From assembly GCA_041398565.1 (NCBI GenBank), contig JAWKUN010000003.1, positions 620,001-684,000 on the forward strand: a DNA stretch of 64,000 bases, written 5' to 3'. Of the stretch, positions 15,907-26,066 are shown piece after piece. The position numbers and the translations under genes were made by a program. Position 1 is the first letter of the stretch; every line of letters starts with the position of its first letter. This DNA is from DATGPD01 sp041398565. Its GTDB lineage: Bacteria > Planctomycetota > UBA1135 > UBA2386. The notes below the pieces were generated by a model. That model saw only the letters and a list, made by a program, of their open reading frames with translations, was not told the DNA's origin and ran no database searches.

Positions 15907-18900
15907 CTAGTGCGCCGGGGCGGTGACGGTGAGCGTGGCGCGCCTTCCCGCCGGGATCGTGCGCTCGACCTCGAAGCTGGCCTTCGGGTGCGCGACGCGC
16001 AGGCGCACGGCGCCGGGTGGCAGGGCTCCCAGCGCCACCTCGACGCCGCCGACGGCACCCAGGAGCTGCGTCGGCAGCCACGGACCGTCGCCGATCTTGA
16101 CACCGATGGTGGCGCCGAGGAGCGGCTTGCCCTCGGCGTCCTCGACGCGCAGCGCCACGTCGGTGCCTTGCTGCAAGGTGAGCTCGAAGTCGATCTCGCC
16201 GCCGGTCGCCGCGTGGCGCAGCTCGCTGATCCCCGGCGCCAGGGTGGAGACGCGCGCCACCGCGCGGACCTCGCCGTCGGGTAGGCCTGCCAGGTCGGCG
16301 CGGCCGTCCCGGTCGGTGAAGGCGATCGGCAGAGTCGCCGCCGGTTGGCCGTCCGCGTCGAGGATCAAGATCATCGCGTGCGGCACCGGAGCGCCGAGCG
16401 CGTCGCGCACCGTGACTCCCACGCGCGCGCCACGCCGGGCGCTGAGCACGAGATCCTCGCGCTGCTCGCCCGCCGCCAAGCGCAGCCCATCGAGGCGGCC
16501 GCTGCTGCGGTCGGGGCTGGCACTCAGGCGCTCGTCCGCCACCACGTTGTAGGTGCCGGCGGCGAGCCCGCGGAAGCGGAAGCGTCCGGCGGCGTCGGTG
16601 AGCGCGAAGCCGATCTCGCTGGCCTCGCTGGCGATGGTGTCGGCCTTGCGGGCGTGCACCGAGGCGCCGGCGATGGGCTCGCCGCTGGCGGCGTCGACCA
16701 CGCGCCCGGCGATCGTGCCGCCGGGCAGGCGCATGGTGAATCGTTGCTGGCCCGCATCGCCGGCCACGGTCGTGGTCTGTGCGTCGCCGAGCGCCGCGAA
16801 GCCGAGGCCAGCGCGCACCTGCAGGCGGACGGGGCCGGGCGGCAGACCGGTGATCTCGGCCGTGCCCGCCTCGATCGACGCCAGGCGACCGGCCTCGCTC
16901 TGGCCGCGCACTTCGAGGAGGCCCGATGCCAGAGGCTCGTCGCCGACCTGCACGTCGACGAGGAGGGTGTGGCCCGCGGTCTCGAGGTCGGTGGCGTCGA
17001 GTTCGATCGTCGTCGTCTCGCCCTTGCGCACCTGGCACTGGCCCTGCACCAGCTTGTTCATGATGCCCTTGAACAGCGCACCGATGTCGGGGCGGTCGCT
17101 GTCGAGCATGCTCGACTCCATCGCCGCGGTGAACGCGCGCGTGTTCATCGCCTGCACCTTGTAGGAACCCGGTGCAAGGTCGTCGATGCGGAAGCTGCCG
17201 TCGGCGGCCAGCGCTGCCGACGCCGGCGATGCCGCGCCGCGCAACTCGCCGGCGTACACGTCCCAGTCGCCGAGACGCGCGCCGGGTGCGAGGAGGAGCT
17301 TGCCGGCGATGCTGCCGCCGTGGTCGAGGGTGAGGACGACGTCGTCGGCGCCACGTCCGGCCTCCACCTCGATGCGCGCGGAATCGCTGTCGGCGAAGCC
17401 GGCACGGCTGGCGCGCAGCCGCAGCCGGCCGGGCGTCACGTCGTCGAGCCGGAAGCGTCCGTCGATGTCGGTCGTGGTGTGGTCGGTCGTGGCGCCGCTC
17501 ATCACCGCGAAGATCGCCTGGTCCATGATGCCGCCGCGCTTGACCTGCACGCGCGCACCCGGCACTCCGTTCCCGGCCTCGTCGACGACGCGTCCGGCGA
17601 TGAACGAACTCGCCGCCAGCGCGATGTCGCCCACGTCCTGCTCGCTTCCCGGCTCGCTCTGCAGCGCCGTCGTCGCCCGGCCGTAGCCGGGCGCGGTCAC
17701 GCGCAACGACTGGCGACCGGGCGAAACGCGCAGGCGGAAGCGTCCGTCCTCGCTGGCGCGGGCGCGCTGGCTGGCGACGACCTGCTCCATGCCCATGAAC
17801 ATCGACGTCACCACTTCGAGGTCGAACGTCGCGACCGCGGCGGCGGAGTCGGCGTCGACGATGCGGCCGGTCACGGTGGCCAGGCGCGGCAGGACGATGC
17901 GCGCATCCTCGCTGCCGGCGCGCACCTTGGACTCGGTCTTCGGCGCGTGGTCGGTCTCCTGGGCGACCAGCGTCACCGTCTCGTCGGGGCGAAGCCCCGG
18001 CAGGCGGAACCTGCCGTCGGCGTCGCTGACGCATCGCGAGTTGGCCGCCGCCTGTGCCAGCACCTGCGGGTTGGTCATGCCGCTGACGTCACCGATGACC
18101 GGCACGTCGAGGACCGGCATGGCGGCGATGCGGGCGCCGGCGATCGGTTGGCCGAGGTCGTCCTCGACGCGCCCCGCGACCGCGACTCCCGCTTCCAGGT
18201 GGAAGGTCGCTTGCTGGCTGCCGGGTGCGAGTTCGCGTGCCTCGCGCAGGTTGGGAAAGCCGTACGCCTCGATCTCGATGCGGTTGCCGCCGGGCACGAT
18301 GCCGCGCACGCGGGCCTGACCGTCGCCGTCGGTTCGGGCGTGCCGCGACGTCGTCGCCCGGCCAGTGAACGCCCCATCGGTCGTGCTGACGCGCACGCTC
18401 GCGCCGGCGAGCGCCTGGCCGTCGGCGTCGTGCACCTCGGCCAGTAGGGTGGTGGTCGCCTGCGCGTGGATGGTCACCTCGCGCGTCTCGCCCGGCGCCA
18501 GGCCGAAGGCCGGGCTCTTGCCCAGGCGATCGAGCTCCGGATCGGAGTCGCCTTCGCCGGACAGTTGGGCGTGCACGAACGCGCTCGGCGTCGGGGCGAC
18601 GCCGCGCAAGGCGAACCGGCCGTCGGCCTGGGGGTGGGTCGCTGGCCGCATGCTGCCGGCGAGTTGTGCCGCGAACAGGGACGGGTCGCGCGCCGGTGCC
18701 ATCATGTCGAACTCGGCGACCAGTCTGACCTCGACCCGCGCTGCGTCGGCGAAGCCGAACAGACGCCCGACCACCAGGGCGCCGAGCATCGGGCGCAGCG
18801 TGCCGACGTCGATCTCGGTCCGCTCGCCCGCCGCCGGGATCCTGACCGGTGTCGGCAAGAGGTAGTGATCGTGTTCGAGTACGAGCGCCAGGTCGTCGGA

Positions 18901-19359
18901 CTCGCTCATGCCGCGCGCGGCGATCTCGAACTGGCCGCCTGCACCGACCTCGGCGCGGCCGAACTCGCGCGCGTTGCGATCCAGCGGCAGGATGCCGCCG
19001 TACGACGAGCCGAACGGGCTCTGGGCGAGGTCGGCGTTGCCGGCGAAGCGCCGCTGGACCACGCGAACCACCGCGTTTGCCAGGGGCAGGCGCGGGTCGG
19101 CAGCGATGCTGCCGCGCACGTGCAACACGGTCCGCAGGTCGGCGACGGGCTCGCGGGCGGCAGTCGCCGACTCGAGGTCGCTCGTCGCGGTGGCGGTGAG
19201 CGCGTCCGCGGGCGCGTCCGCAGTCAGGCTTGCCGCCGGCGCCGCCGGATCTCGGGCGTCGGCCGTCGTTGCGTCCGGGCCCGAAGGCGAGGAGCGGAAC
19301 AGGAAATAGGTCGCGATCGCGGCGGCGAGGACGAGCGACAGGGGGAGCGCGCGGTTCAT
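15907..19359 (-). CDS. Large membrane-anchored protein made of carboxypeptidase-regulatory-like repeats
   Basis: A 1150-residue protein with an N-terminal hydrophobic anchor (LPLSLVLAAAIATYFLF) and an Ala/Asp/Thr-rich linker. At least six beta-sandwich repeats of the carboxypeptidase-regulatory/TonB-linker type follow, each marked by G.V.D..G.P(I/L)AGA.V and a later DGRFR..(G/D)L.PG turn. Examples are VAGRVEDDLGQPIAGARI, IAGRVVDEAGNGVPGARV and IAGRVVDAASGEPIAGASV. No enzyme domain is visible. Such proteins are abundant in planctomycetes and are thought to be extracellular or periplasmic scaffolds or adhesins. It converges on the small secreted-protein gene, and its upstream region holds palindromic repeats. 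Confidence 0.8.
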   Translation of the reverse strand: MNRALPLSLVLAAAIATYFLFRSSPSGPDATTADARDPAAPAASLTADAPADALTATATSDLESATAAREPVADLRTVLHVRGSIAADPRLPLANAVVRVVQRRFAGNADLAQSPFGSSYGGILPLDRNAREFGRAEVGAGGQFEIAARGMSESDDLALVLEHDHYLLPTPVRIPAAGERTEIDVGTLRPMLGALVVGRLFGFADAARVEVRLVAEFDMMAPARDPSLFAAQLAGSMRPATHPQADGRFALRGVAPTPSAFVHAQLSGEGDSDPELDRLGKSPAFGLAPGETREVTIHAQATTTLLAEVHDADGQALAGASVRVSTTDGAFTGRATTSRHARTDGDGQARVRGIVPGGNRIEIEAYGFPNLREARELAPGSQQATFHLEAGVAVAGRVEDDLGQPIAGARIAAMPVLDVPVIGDVSGMTNPQVLAQAAANSRCVSDADGRFRLPGLRPDETVTLVAQETDHAPKTESKVRAGSEDARIVLPRLATVTGRIVDADSAAAVATFDLEVVTSMFMGMEQVVASQRARASEDGRFRLRVSPGRQSLRVTAPGYGRATTALQSEPGSEQDVGDIALAASSFIAGRVVDEAGNGVPGARVQVKRGGIMDQAIFAVMSGATTDHTTTDIDGRFRLDDVTPGRLRLRASRAGFADSDSARIEVEAGRGADDVVLTLDHGGSIAGKLLLAPGARLGDWDVYAGELRGAASPASAALAADGSFRIDDLAPGSYKVQAMNTRAFTAAMESSMLDSDRPDIGALFKGIMNKLVQGQCQVRKGETTTIELDATDLETAGHTLLVDVQVGDEPLASGLLEVRGQSEAGRLASIEAGTAEITGLPPGPVRLQVRAGLGFAALGDAQTTTVAGDAGQQRFTMRLPGGTIAGRVVDAASGEPIAGASVHARKADTIASEASEIGFALTDAAGRFRFRGLAAGTYNVVADERLSASPDRSSGRLDGLRLAAGEQREDLVLSARRGARVGVTVRDALGAPVPHAMILILDADGQPAATLPIAFTDRDGRADLAGLPDGEVRAVARVSTLAPGISELRHAATGGEIDFELTLQQGTDVALRVEDAEGKPLLGATIGVKIGDGPWLPTQLLGAVGGVEVALGALPPGAVRLRVAHPKASFEVERTIPAGRRATLTVTAPAH

Positions 19360-19607
19360 GGGCGGTTCGGTTCGGTGGGCCGAGCGGACCCCGGCTCGGC
19401 TGTCCGAGGCCCGGGTGCGGGCGCCGGCTCGGAGAATTCACCGTGGTCTTGCGCGCGCAGCCCGAGGGTCCGCGGCACCTGGGGCACATTGTCCCACGCG
19501 GCGACCGAGGTCGATACCCGCATCCTGGCGGCGACGCGATCGAGCCTGCGGCCTCGCCATGGGCTGCGATTGTGGGCTGCAAGTGCCGCGAATCCTCGGC
19601 CGCGCAC

Positions 19608-19650
19608 CCAGCGTCCAGCGGTGGAGTCCGTCTCCCGGCGCAAAGGCTGG
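19608..19650. repeat. Palindromic repeat, copy 1 (degenerate)
   Basis: Begins CCAGCGTCCAGCGGTGGA and ends AAAGGCTGG. The ends pair (CCAGC with GCTGG) and an inner GGAG pairs with CTCC. Its first 18 bases differ by one from the left arm of the palindrome inside the kinase gene at 46515-46567. Confidence 0.6.
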
Positions 19651-19690
19651 CGCGACGGCCTCCGACCTCTGCGTCCTCCACCCGGCCCTT

Positions 19691-19727
19691 CCGCGGTGGA
19701 GCGTGGCTCCATCCGCTGCGAGGCTGG
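19691..19727. repeat. Palindromic repeat, copy 2
   Basis: GCGGTGGAGC pairs with GCTCCATCCGC across a three-base loop with one bulged base, and the sequence continues TGCGAGGCTGG. The right half is close to the right arm of the element at 46515-46567, so these are members of one family. Confidence 0.65.
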
Positions 19728-19799
19728 CACCTTTTTTCGGCCCAGGGCGTGACTCCGCACGGGCTTGCCAGGTGCACGCCTTGGGTTATGACTCGCGGC

Positions 19800-20189
19800 A
19801 TGGTCGCGCTGCGCAAGCTCTACACCCCACAGGAAGCGAATCGAGCGCTGCCGTTGGTCCGTGCGATCGCGCGTGACGTGCGCGACACCGCCGTTCGCAT
19901 CCGCGCCATCTGGGGGGAGCTGCAGGCGACCGATGGCGCCTCGGCCTCGCGGCGCGAAGAGTTGGGCAGTCAGCTCGACGACGAGCGCGCGCGCCTGCAG
20001 GCGCTGACGCGCGAGCTCGAGGAACTCGGTGTCGAGCTGAAGGACCCGATGGTGGGCCTGCTCGACTTCCGGGCGCGGCGGGGCGGTGGTGAGGTCTACC
20101 TGTGCTGGCGCCTCGGTGAGGAGCGCGTCGAGTTCTGGCACGAGTGTGACGCCGGTTTTGCCGGACGCCAGCCGATCGACACGTTCTGA
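19800..20189 (+). CDS. DUF2203-family protein
   Basis: A 129-residue cytoplasmic protein. The start KLYTPQEANRALPLVRAI matches the F(T)..EAN.LLP.V family signature. A charged helical middle (about residues 35-80) follows, then VYLCWRLGEERVEFWHE and a C-terminal GRQPI, all typical of DUF2203, a family of unknown function. A second ATG 12 bases upstream (19788) is in frame; I prefer 19800 because the family begins close to it. No operon partner is evident. Confidence 0.8.
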   Translation: MVALRKLYTPQEANRALPLVRAIARDVRDTAVRIRAIWGELQATDGASASRREELGSQLDDERARLQALTRELEELGVELKDPMVGLLDFRARRGGGEVYLCWRLGEERVEFWHECDAGFAGRQPIDTF

Positions 20190-20455
20190 TTTCCACCCGT
20201 GCGCGGCCGCAGGCTGCGATGGGGGCTTGGCCGACTGTTGCGGTCGCGGCAGATGGACGGCGCTCGCGGCGGCCGTTGGGAAAGGTCGATCGGAAAGTAC
20301 GCCGCATCGCGAGCGTTCGCCCCCGAGGCACGCATTCCCGGCCCCACGTCTGCTGTCGCGTTGCTCGCGCCGCCGGCCGTGGGCTAGCATGCATGGCCCG
20401 CCGCACGGTGCCGGACGTGCCGGCGCCCCACCTCCGTCCCCACACAGCAAGCGTC

Positions 20456-21637
20456 ATGGGTCGTCCCGTCATCGTTTCTGCGGTCCGCACTCCGGTCGGC
20501 AAGTTCCAAGGCGGCCTCGCCTCCTTCCGCAGCACGCAACTCGGTGCGATCGCCGTCCGGGAGGCGCTGGCCCGGTCGGGGGTGGCCGCCGATGCGGTCG
20601 AGGAGGTGCTCATGGGCTGCGTGTTGCAGGCCGGGCTCGGCCAGAATCCGGCCCGCCAGGCGCTGCGTGGTGCCGGCATTCCGGATGCGGTCGGCGCGGT
20701 CACCATCAACAAGGTGTGCGGCAGCGGCCTCAAGTCGGTGATGCTCGCGGCTCAAGCGATCAAGGCCGGTGACCTCAGAGTGGCGGTCGCCGGCGGCATG
20801 GAGTCGATGAGCAACGTTCCCTACTACCTGCCGACGGCGCGCAGCGGCGCCCGCCTGGGGCACACCCAGATGCAGGACGGCATGATTCAGGACGGGCTGT
20901 GGGACGTCTACAAGGACTTCCACATGGGCAACACCGCCGAGCTGGTAGTGGACAAGTACGGCCTGACGCGCGCGGAGCAGGACAGCTACGCGGTCGACAG
21001 CCACCGCAAGGCCGTGGCGGCGCAGAGCGGCGGCAAGTTCACGCGCGAGATCGTCGGCGTCGAGGTCAAGGGCAAGAAGGGCGACGTCACCGTCGTCGAC
21101 CAGGACGAGGGGCCGCGTGCCGACTGCACGCTCGAAGCCCTGGCCAAGCTGAAGCCGGCGTTCAAGGCGGGCGGCACCGTCACCGCCGGCAACGCCAGCT
21201 CGATCAACGACGGCGCCGCGGCCTGCGTGGTCGTCGACGAGGACTACGCCAAGGCCAACGGCCTGAAGCCGATGGCGCGCATCCTCGGCTACGCGACCGG
21301 TGGCATGGCGCCCGAGTGGGTGATGATGGCGCCGTTGGTCGCGGTGCAGAAGCTCTGCACGCTGCTGTCGTGCAAGCCTGGCGACTTCGACCTCGTCGAG
21401 CTGAACGAGGCCTTCGCGGCGCAGTGCGTGGCGCTGCAGCGCGAGCTGGAGCTCGATCCGGCCAAGCTCAACGTGCATGGCGGCGCCATCGCCCTGGGCC
21501 ATCCGATCGGCGCCTCGGGGGCGCGCGTGCTGACCACGCTCCTGCACGCGCTGGACGACCGAGGCCTGTCGCGCGGGCTGGCGGGCTTGTGTCTTGGCGG
21601 TGGCAACGCCGTCGTCATGGCCGTAGAGAGGATCTGA
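20456..21637 (+). CDS. Acetyl-CoA C-acetyltransferase (thiolase)
   Basis: A 393-residue thiolase that either joins two acetyl-CoA or cleaves 3-ketoacyl-CoA. The acyl-accepting Cys is C88 in NKVCGSGLKSV. The later motifs NEAFAAQ, GGAIALGHPIGASGAR and the second active-site Cys in GLCLGGGNAV are intact. Length and the GHPIGASGAR motif fit the biosynthetic/degradative acetoacetyl-CoA thiolase group. It is the first gene of a tight operon: the dehydrogenase gene starts two bases after its stop. Together they make or break C4 acyl-CoA intermediates. Confidence 0.95.
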   Translation: MGRPVIVSAVRTPVGKFQGGLASFRSTQLGAIAVREALARSGVAADAVEEVLMGCVLQAGLGQNPARQALRGAGIPDAVGAVTINKVCGSGLKSVMLAAQAIKAGDLRVAVAGGMESMSNVPYYLPTARSGARLGHTQMQDGMIQDGLWDVYKDFHMGNTAELVVDKYGLTRAEQDSYAVDSHRKAVAAQSGGKFTREIVGVEVKGKKGDVTVVDQDEGPRADCTLEALAKLKPAFKAGGTVTAGNASSINDGAAACVVVDEDYAKANGLKPMARILGYATGGMAPEWVMMAPLVAVQKLCTLLSCKPGDFDLVELNEAFAAQCVALQRELELDPAKLNVHGGAIALGHPIGASGARVLTTLLHALDDRGLSRGLAGLCLGGGNAVVMAVERI

Positions 21638-21639
21638 TC

Positions 21640-22502
<863 letters not shown>

Positions 22503-22506
<4 letters not shown>

Positions 22507-23681
22507 CAGAGACGCAGGTGAACACGGCGACGTCGCAGGTCGTCGACTTCGACCTCTCCGGCGAGCTGCGGACATTCCAGGCGGACGTGCAGGCCTTCGT
22601 GCGTGACACCGACCTGGCGCGCCGCGCTCCCGAGTACGACACCGGGCGCGTGTTTCCGCAGGCGCCGCTGCAAGAGGCGCGCAAGCGCGGTCTGCTCGGA
22701 GTCACGACCCCCAAGAAGTACGGTGGCTCCGGCCTCGGCAACGTCGCCAGCTGCGTGATGCTCGAAGAGATCAACGCTGCCTGCGCATCGACGGGGGTGA
22801 CGATCTCCGTGCACAACTCGCTGGTGTGCTCGCCGCTGGCCAAGTGGGGCACCGAGGAGCAGAAGGCGAAGTACTTCGCCAAGCTCGTCGGCGGCGACTG
22901 GCTGGGCGCCTACTGCCTGTCGGAGGCGTTCTCCGGGTCCGACGCGGCGGCGCTGCGCTGCGAGGCCAAGCGCGACGGCGACCACTACGTGCTCGACGGT
23001 GCCAAGCTGTGGATCACCACGGGCACCGAGGCGCAGTTCTTCGTTGTCTTCGCCCGCACCGGCCCCGACCGGGTCAAGGGCATCTCGGCCTTCCTGGTCG
23101 AGGCCGACTACCCCGGAGTGAGCGTCGGCAAGAAGGAGCGCAAGCTCGGCATCCGCGGCTCGCCGACCACCGAGATCGTGCTGGAGAACGTGCGAGTGCC
23201 GGCCGCCAACCTGCTCGGTGAGGAAGGCAAGGGCTTCAGCATCGCGCTCGACACGCTGGACGGCGGTCGCCTCGGGATCGCCTCGCAGTCGCTGGGCATC
23301 ACCCGTGCCTGCCGCGACCTGATCGCCGACACGCTGCGTCTGCAGGTGGATGCCAAGGGGCGATCGACGGCGTCGCAGGCCGCGCAGTACCAGTTGGCGG
23401 ACATCGCCGCCGAGCTCGATGCGTTCCGCATGCTCACCTGGCGCGCGGCGGTGCTGCGCGACCGCGGCGAGCGATGCAGTACCGAGGCTGCCATGGCCAA
23501 GCTGTCGGCGAGCCGGCTGGCGAACCGCGCGGCGCGTGCGGCCGTGTCGATCCTCGGCGCCGACGGTGCGAGCGGTGCCACCGCGGCCGAGCGCCTGCTG
23601 CGCGATGCGCGCATCACCGAGATCTACGAGGGCGCCACCGACATCCAGCGGCTGGTCATCGCTCGAGGACTGCTCGGATGA
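22503..23681 (+). CDS. Acyl-CoA dehydrogenase (short-chain/butyryl type)
   Basis: A 392-residue FAD enzyme that oxidises acyl-CoA to enoyl-CoA. Typical features are YCLSEAFSGSDAAAL in the middle domain, LWITTGTEA, IRGSPTTEIVLENVRVP and the catalytic Glu (E376) in ITEIYEGATDIQRL. N-terminally it has about 25 additional residues. It overlaps the dehydrogenase gene upstream and the SppA gene downstream by four bases each. The operon lacks its own enoyl-CoA hydratase and electron-transfer flavoprotein within the window, so those are presumably encoded elsewhere. Confidence 0.95.
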
Positions 23682-24769
23682 CGGAGCCGCCCGTCGCAGG
23701 TCCGAGCGCTGCTCCGCAGGGGTATCCGCTCTACCCGACGCAACCGAGCGAGGGGCGGCCGGTCTCGTTCTACCTCGCCATCTTCCTGGCGATGCTGCTC
23801 GTGCTCTCGGTCGGTCTCAACGTGGTGCTCCTGGTGGTCGGCGTGGTGCGCTCGGCCGCGGGCGGGTTGGGCGACCTGTCCGACTCCAGCTTCGAGGTGG
23901 TGACCGTGGGCGGCGATCGTGCGGCGCGCGACCGCATCCTGCGCCTGCCGATCGAGGGCGCGATCGCCGAGTCGGCGACGCCGCTCATCGGCGCGGCCGG
24001 GGGCTCCGTCACGCGGGTCGAGCGTGCCCTGCGCCTGGCTCGGCGCGACGAGTCGATCAAGGGGGTCCTGCTGTTCGTCAATTCGCCGGGCGGTGGTGTC
24101 ACCGACTCCGACCAGATCTATCGCGAGATCCGCCGGTTTCGTAGCGACACCCATAAGCCTGTGGTGGCGTTGTTCGGCGACATGGCTGCCAGCGGCGGCT
24201 ACTACGTCGCCTGCGCCTGCGAGCACATCCTGGCCCAACCGACGACGATCACCGGCAGCATCGGCGTGATCCTGAGCCAGTGGAACTTCGCCGAGGCGGC
24301 CAAGAAGGTGGGCGTGCAGCAGGTCGACATCGTTTCGGAGCGCACGCCGTACAAGGCGATGCTGTCGCCGGCCAAGCCGGTCGACGAGAACGAGGTCGCC
24401 ATCGCGCGCAGCATCGTCGACGAGATGTACGACCGCTTCGTCGACGTCGTGACGGAGGGGCGCGATGCCCTCGACCGCGGCCGCGTCGAGGCGCTCGCCG
24501 ACGGGCGGATCTACTCGGCATCGCAGGCGCGCGCCGCCGGGCTGGTGGATGGCATCGGCACCGAGGAGGATGCCATCGCCTTGCTCAAGACGCGCGCCAA
24601 GATCGACGAGGCCAAGATCGTCGAGCAGCGACGCCGGCTCGGGTTCTTCGACTTGCTGACCGGCGCGCGTGCGCCGGCGACGCCGCCGACGTTGGATCGG
24701 GCTCTGGCCGCGCTGCTGCAAGGCAGCACGGGCCCGCGCCTGCTGTACTTCTGGCCGGGTGGCCGCTAG
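23678..24769 (+). CDS. SppA-type signal peptide peptidase (S49 family)
   Basis: A 363-residue membrane protease that degrades cleaved signal peptides or membrane-derived fragments. A cytoplasmic N-terminus rich in Pro and Gly is followed by a transmembrane anchor (about residues 31-58). The single S49 domain has the catalytic Ser S172 in DMAASGGYYVA and Lys K226 in SERTPYKAM, the same spacing as in short bacterial SppA enzymes. The upstream motif VNSPGGGV is present. Its ATG overlaps the acyl-CoA dehydrogenase stop, and a second dehydrogenase follows eight bases after it, so it is embedded in a fatty-acid operon. Confidence 0.93.
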   Translation: MTEPPVAGPSAAPQGYPLYPTQPSEGRPVSFYLAIFLAMLLVLSVGLNVVLLVVGVVRSAAGGLGDLSDSSFEVVTVGGDRAARDRILRLPIEGAIAESATPLIGAAGGSVTRVERALRLARRDESIKGVLLFVNSPGGGVTDSDQIYREIRRFRSDTHKPVVALFGDMAASGGYYVACACEHILAQPTTITGSIGVILSQWNFAEAAKKVGVQQVDIVSERTPYKAMLSPAKPVDENEVAIARSIVDEMYDRFVDVVTEGRDALDRGRVEALADGRIYSASQARAAGLVDGIGTEEDAIALLKTRAKIDEAKIVEQRRRLGFFDLLTGARAPATPPTLDRALAALLQGSTGPRLLYFWPGGR

Positions 24770-24777
24770 AGAGAGTG

Positions 24778-25845
24778 ATGCACAACTTCGAGCTCACCGA
24801 AGAGCAGCAGATGGTCCTCGAGACCGTCGGCAAGTTCGTCCAAGACGTGGCCGAGCCGAAGGCCCTCGAGCACGACGAGCATGGCCGGTTCGTGCGGCCC
24901 CAGTTCGACCAACTCGCCGAACTCGGCATGCTCGGGCTGCCGGTCGCCGAAGACGCTGGTGGCGCCGGCATGGGCTTCGTGGCCACGGTGGTGGCACTCG
25001 AGACCGTGGCCGGGGCGTGCGGCTCGACGGCTCGGTTGCTCGCCGTGCAAGCGGGCGTGTGTGCGTCGGCGCTGTCGGGTCTCGCTCCGGGAGCCGAGCT
25101 GCTCGGCGAGTTGGCTTCGGGCAGCCGTCTCGCCAGCTGGATCGGGCCGGAGAGTGGAGTGCAGGCGACGGGTACGGGCGACAGCGTGAAGCTGCAGGGG
25201 AAGGCACCTCTGGTGACCGCGGCCACCGAGGCCGACGTGTTCGTCGTCGCGGCGATGGCCGACGGCGAGGCCGTGCTGGCGACGGTGCCGCGCGCGGCGG
25301 TGCGCACCGCGGCGGTGCCGGCGCTTGGGCTGCGTGCCGCCGCGCCCGGCTGCGTCGAGATGGCGGCAGCCGACGCGACGGTCGTCGCACGAGGTGCCGA
25401 CGCCGAAGCCGCCTGGGCGCGTGCGCGCGTCGCTGCCGCCGTGGCGACTGCCGCCATCGCCTGTGGCCTCAACGCCGCCTCCCTGCGCCTGACGACGCGG
25501 CACGCCGGCGAGCGCATCGCGTTCGGCAAGCCGCTGGCAGCGCAACCGGCCGTCGCCCACAAGCTCGTCGAGATGCGCCGCCGCCTGCACGCTGCCCGGC
25601 ACGCGACCTACCACGCGGCTCGGTTGCTGGACGCCGGCGTCGACGCGACGGAGGCGGCTTGGCTCGCCAAGATCGAAGCCATCGAAGGCGCGGTGTTGGC
25701 CGCCGACGAAGGGATCCAGATCCATGGCGGCTACGGCTACGTCGTCGAATACCACGTCGAGCGCCACTACCGCGACGCCAAGACTCTCGAGGTCCTCGAA
25801 GACGGGTTGGAGACGTTGCGCGACCGTTTGGTGGCTCCGGCCTAG
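24778..25845 (+). CDS. Atypical acyl-CoA dehydrogenase-like protein
   Basis: A 355-residue protein with the acyl-CoA dehydrogenase fold: FELTEEQQMVLETVGKFV at the start and IHGGYGYVVEYHVERHYRDAK near the end. The middle domain is shorter and lacks the Y..SEP.AGSD motif that contacts flavin and substrate. It is instead an Ala/Val-rich stretch with RLASWIGPESG. The position of the catalytic Glu reads EVLEDG in place of EIYEGT, so a Glu is retained. It may be an enzyme with altered substrate use, or a partner of the canonical dehydrogenase upstream. Eight bases separate it from the SppA gene. Confidence 0.82.
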   Translation: MHNFELTEEQQMVLETVGKFVQDVAEPKALEHDEHGRFVRPQFDQLAELGMLGLPVAEDAGGAGMGFVATVVALETVAGACGSTARLLAVQAGVCASALSGLAPGAELLGELASGSRLASWIGPESGVQATGTGDSVKLQGKAPLVTAATEADVFVVAAMADGEAVLATVPRAAVRTAAVPALGLRAAAPGCVEMAAADATVVARGADAEAAWARARVAAAVATAAIACGLNAASLRLTTRHAGERIAFGKPLAAQPAVAHKLVEMRRRLHAARHATYHAARLLDAGVDATEAAWLAKIEAIEGAVLAADEGIQIHGGYGYVVEYHVERHYRDAKTLEVLEDGLETLRDRLVAPA

Positions 25846-26066
25846 GCGCGGGTCGCACCGACTCGAACGAGCTGACGGCTCGGCCGCGGCGCTTGCCGTG
25901 ACGCGGACTCCCAGACGCAGCCGTCGCCGACCCATGCGACGCCGGTAGGCGCTCGCCATCCCATCGACCGCGCGCGAGTCCGCTGATTCCAGGCAAGGGG
26001 TCGGCGTGCGAATGCCGATACCCGATCTGGCGCGTGACGCGCCCGAACGCGATCGAAGGTTGGCTC

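Larger units (their letters stand above)
19360..19787. other. Intergenic region with palindromic repeats
   Basis: No convincing gene lies here between the divergent repeat-protein and DUF2203-like genes. It contains two hairpin-forming repeats (19608-19650 and 19691-19727), a T6 tract at 19732-19737, and presumably the promoters for both flanking genes. The reading frames that cross it have a composition unlike the neighbouring coding genes. Confidence 0.6.

Noticed and set aside
19725..19739. Sigma-54-like site upstream of the DUF2203-like gene
   Set aside because: TGGCAC followed by a T-rich spacer looked promising, but the -12 element reads TTCG, with GC inverted. It also overlaps the end of a palindromic repeat.
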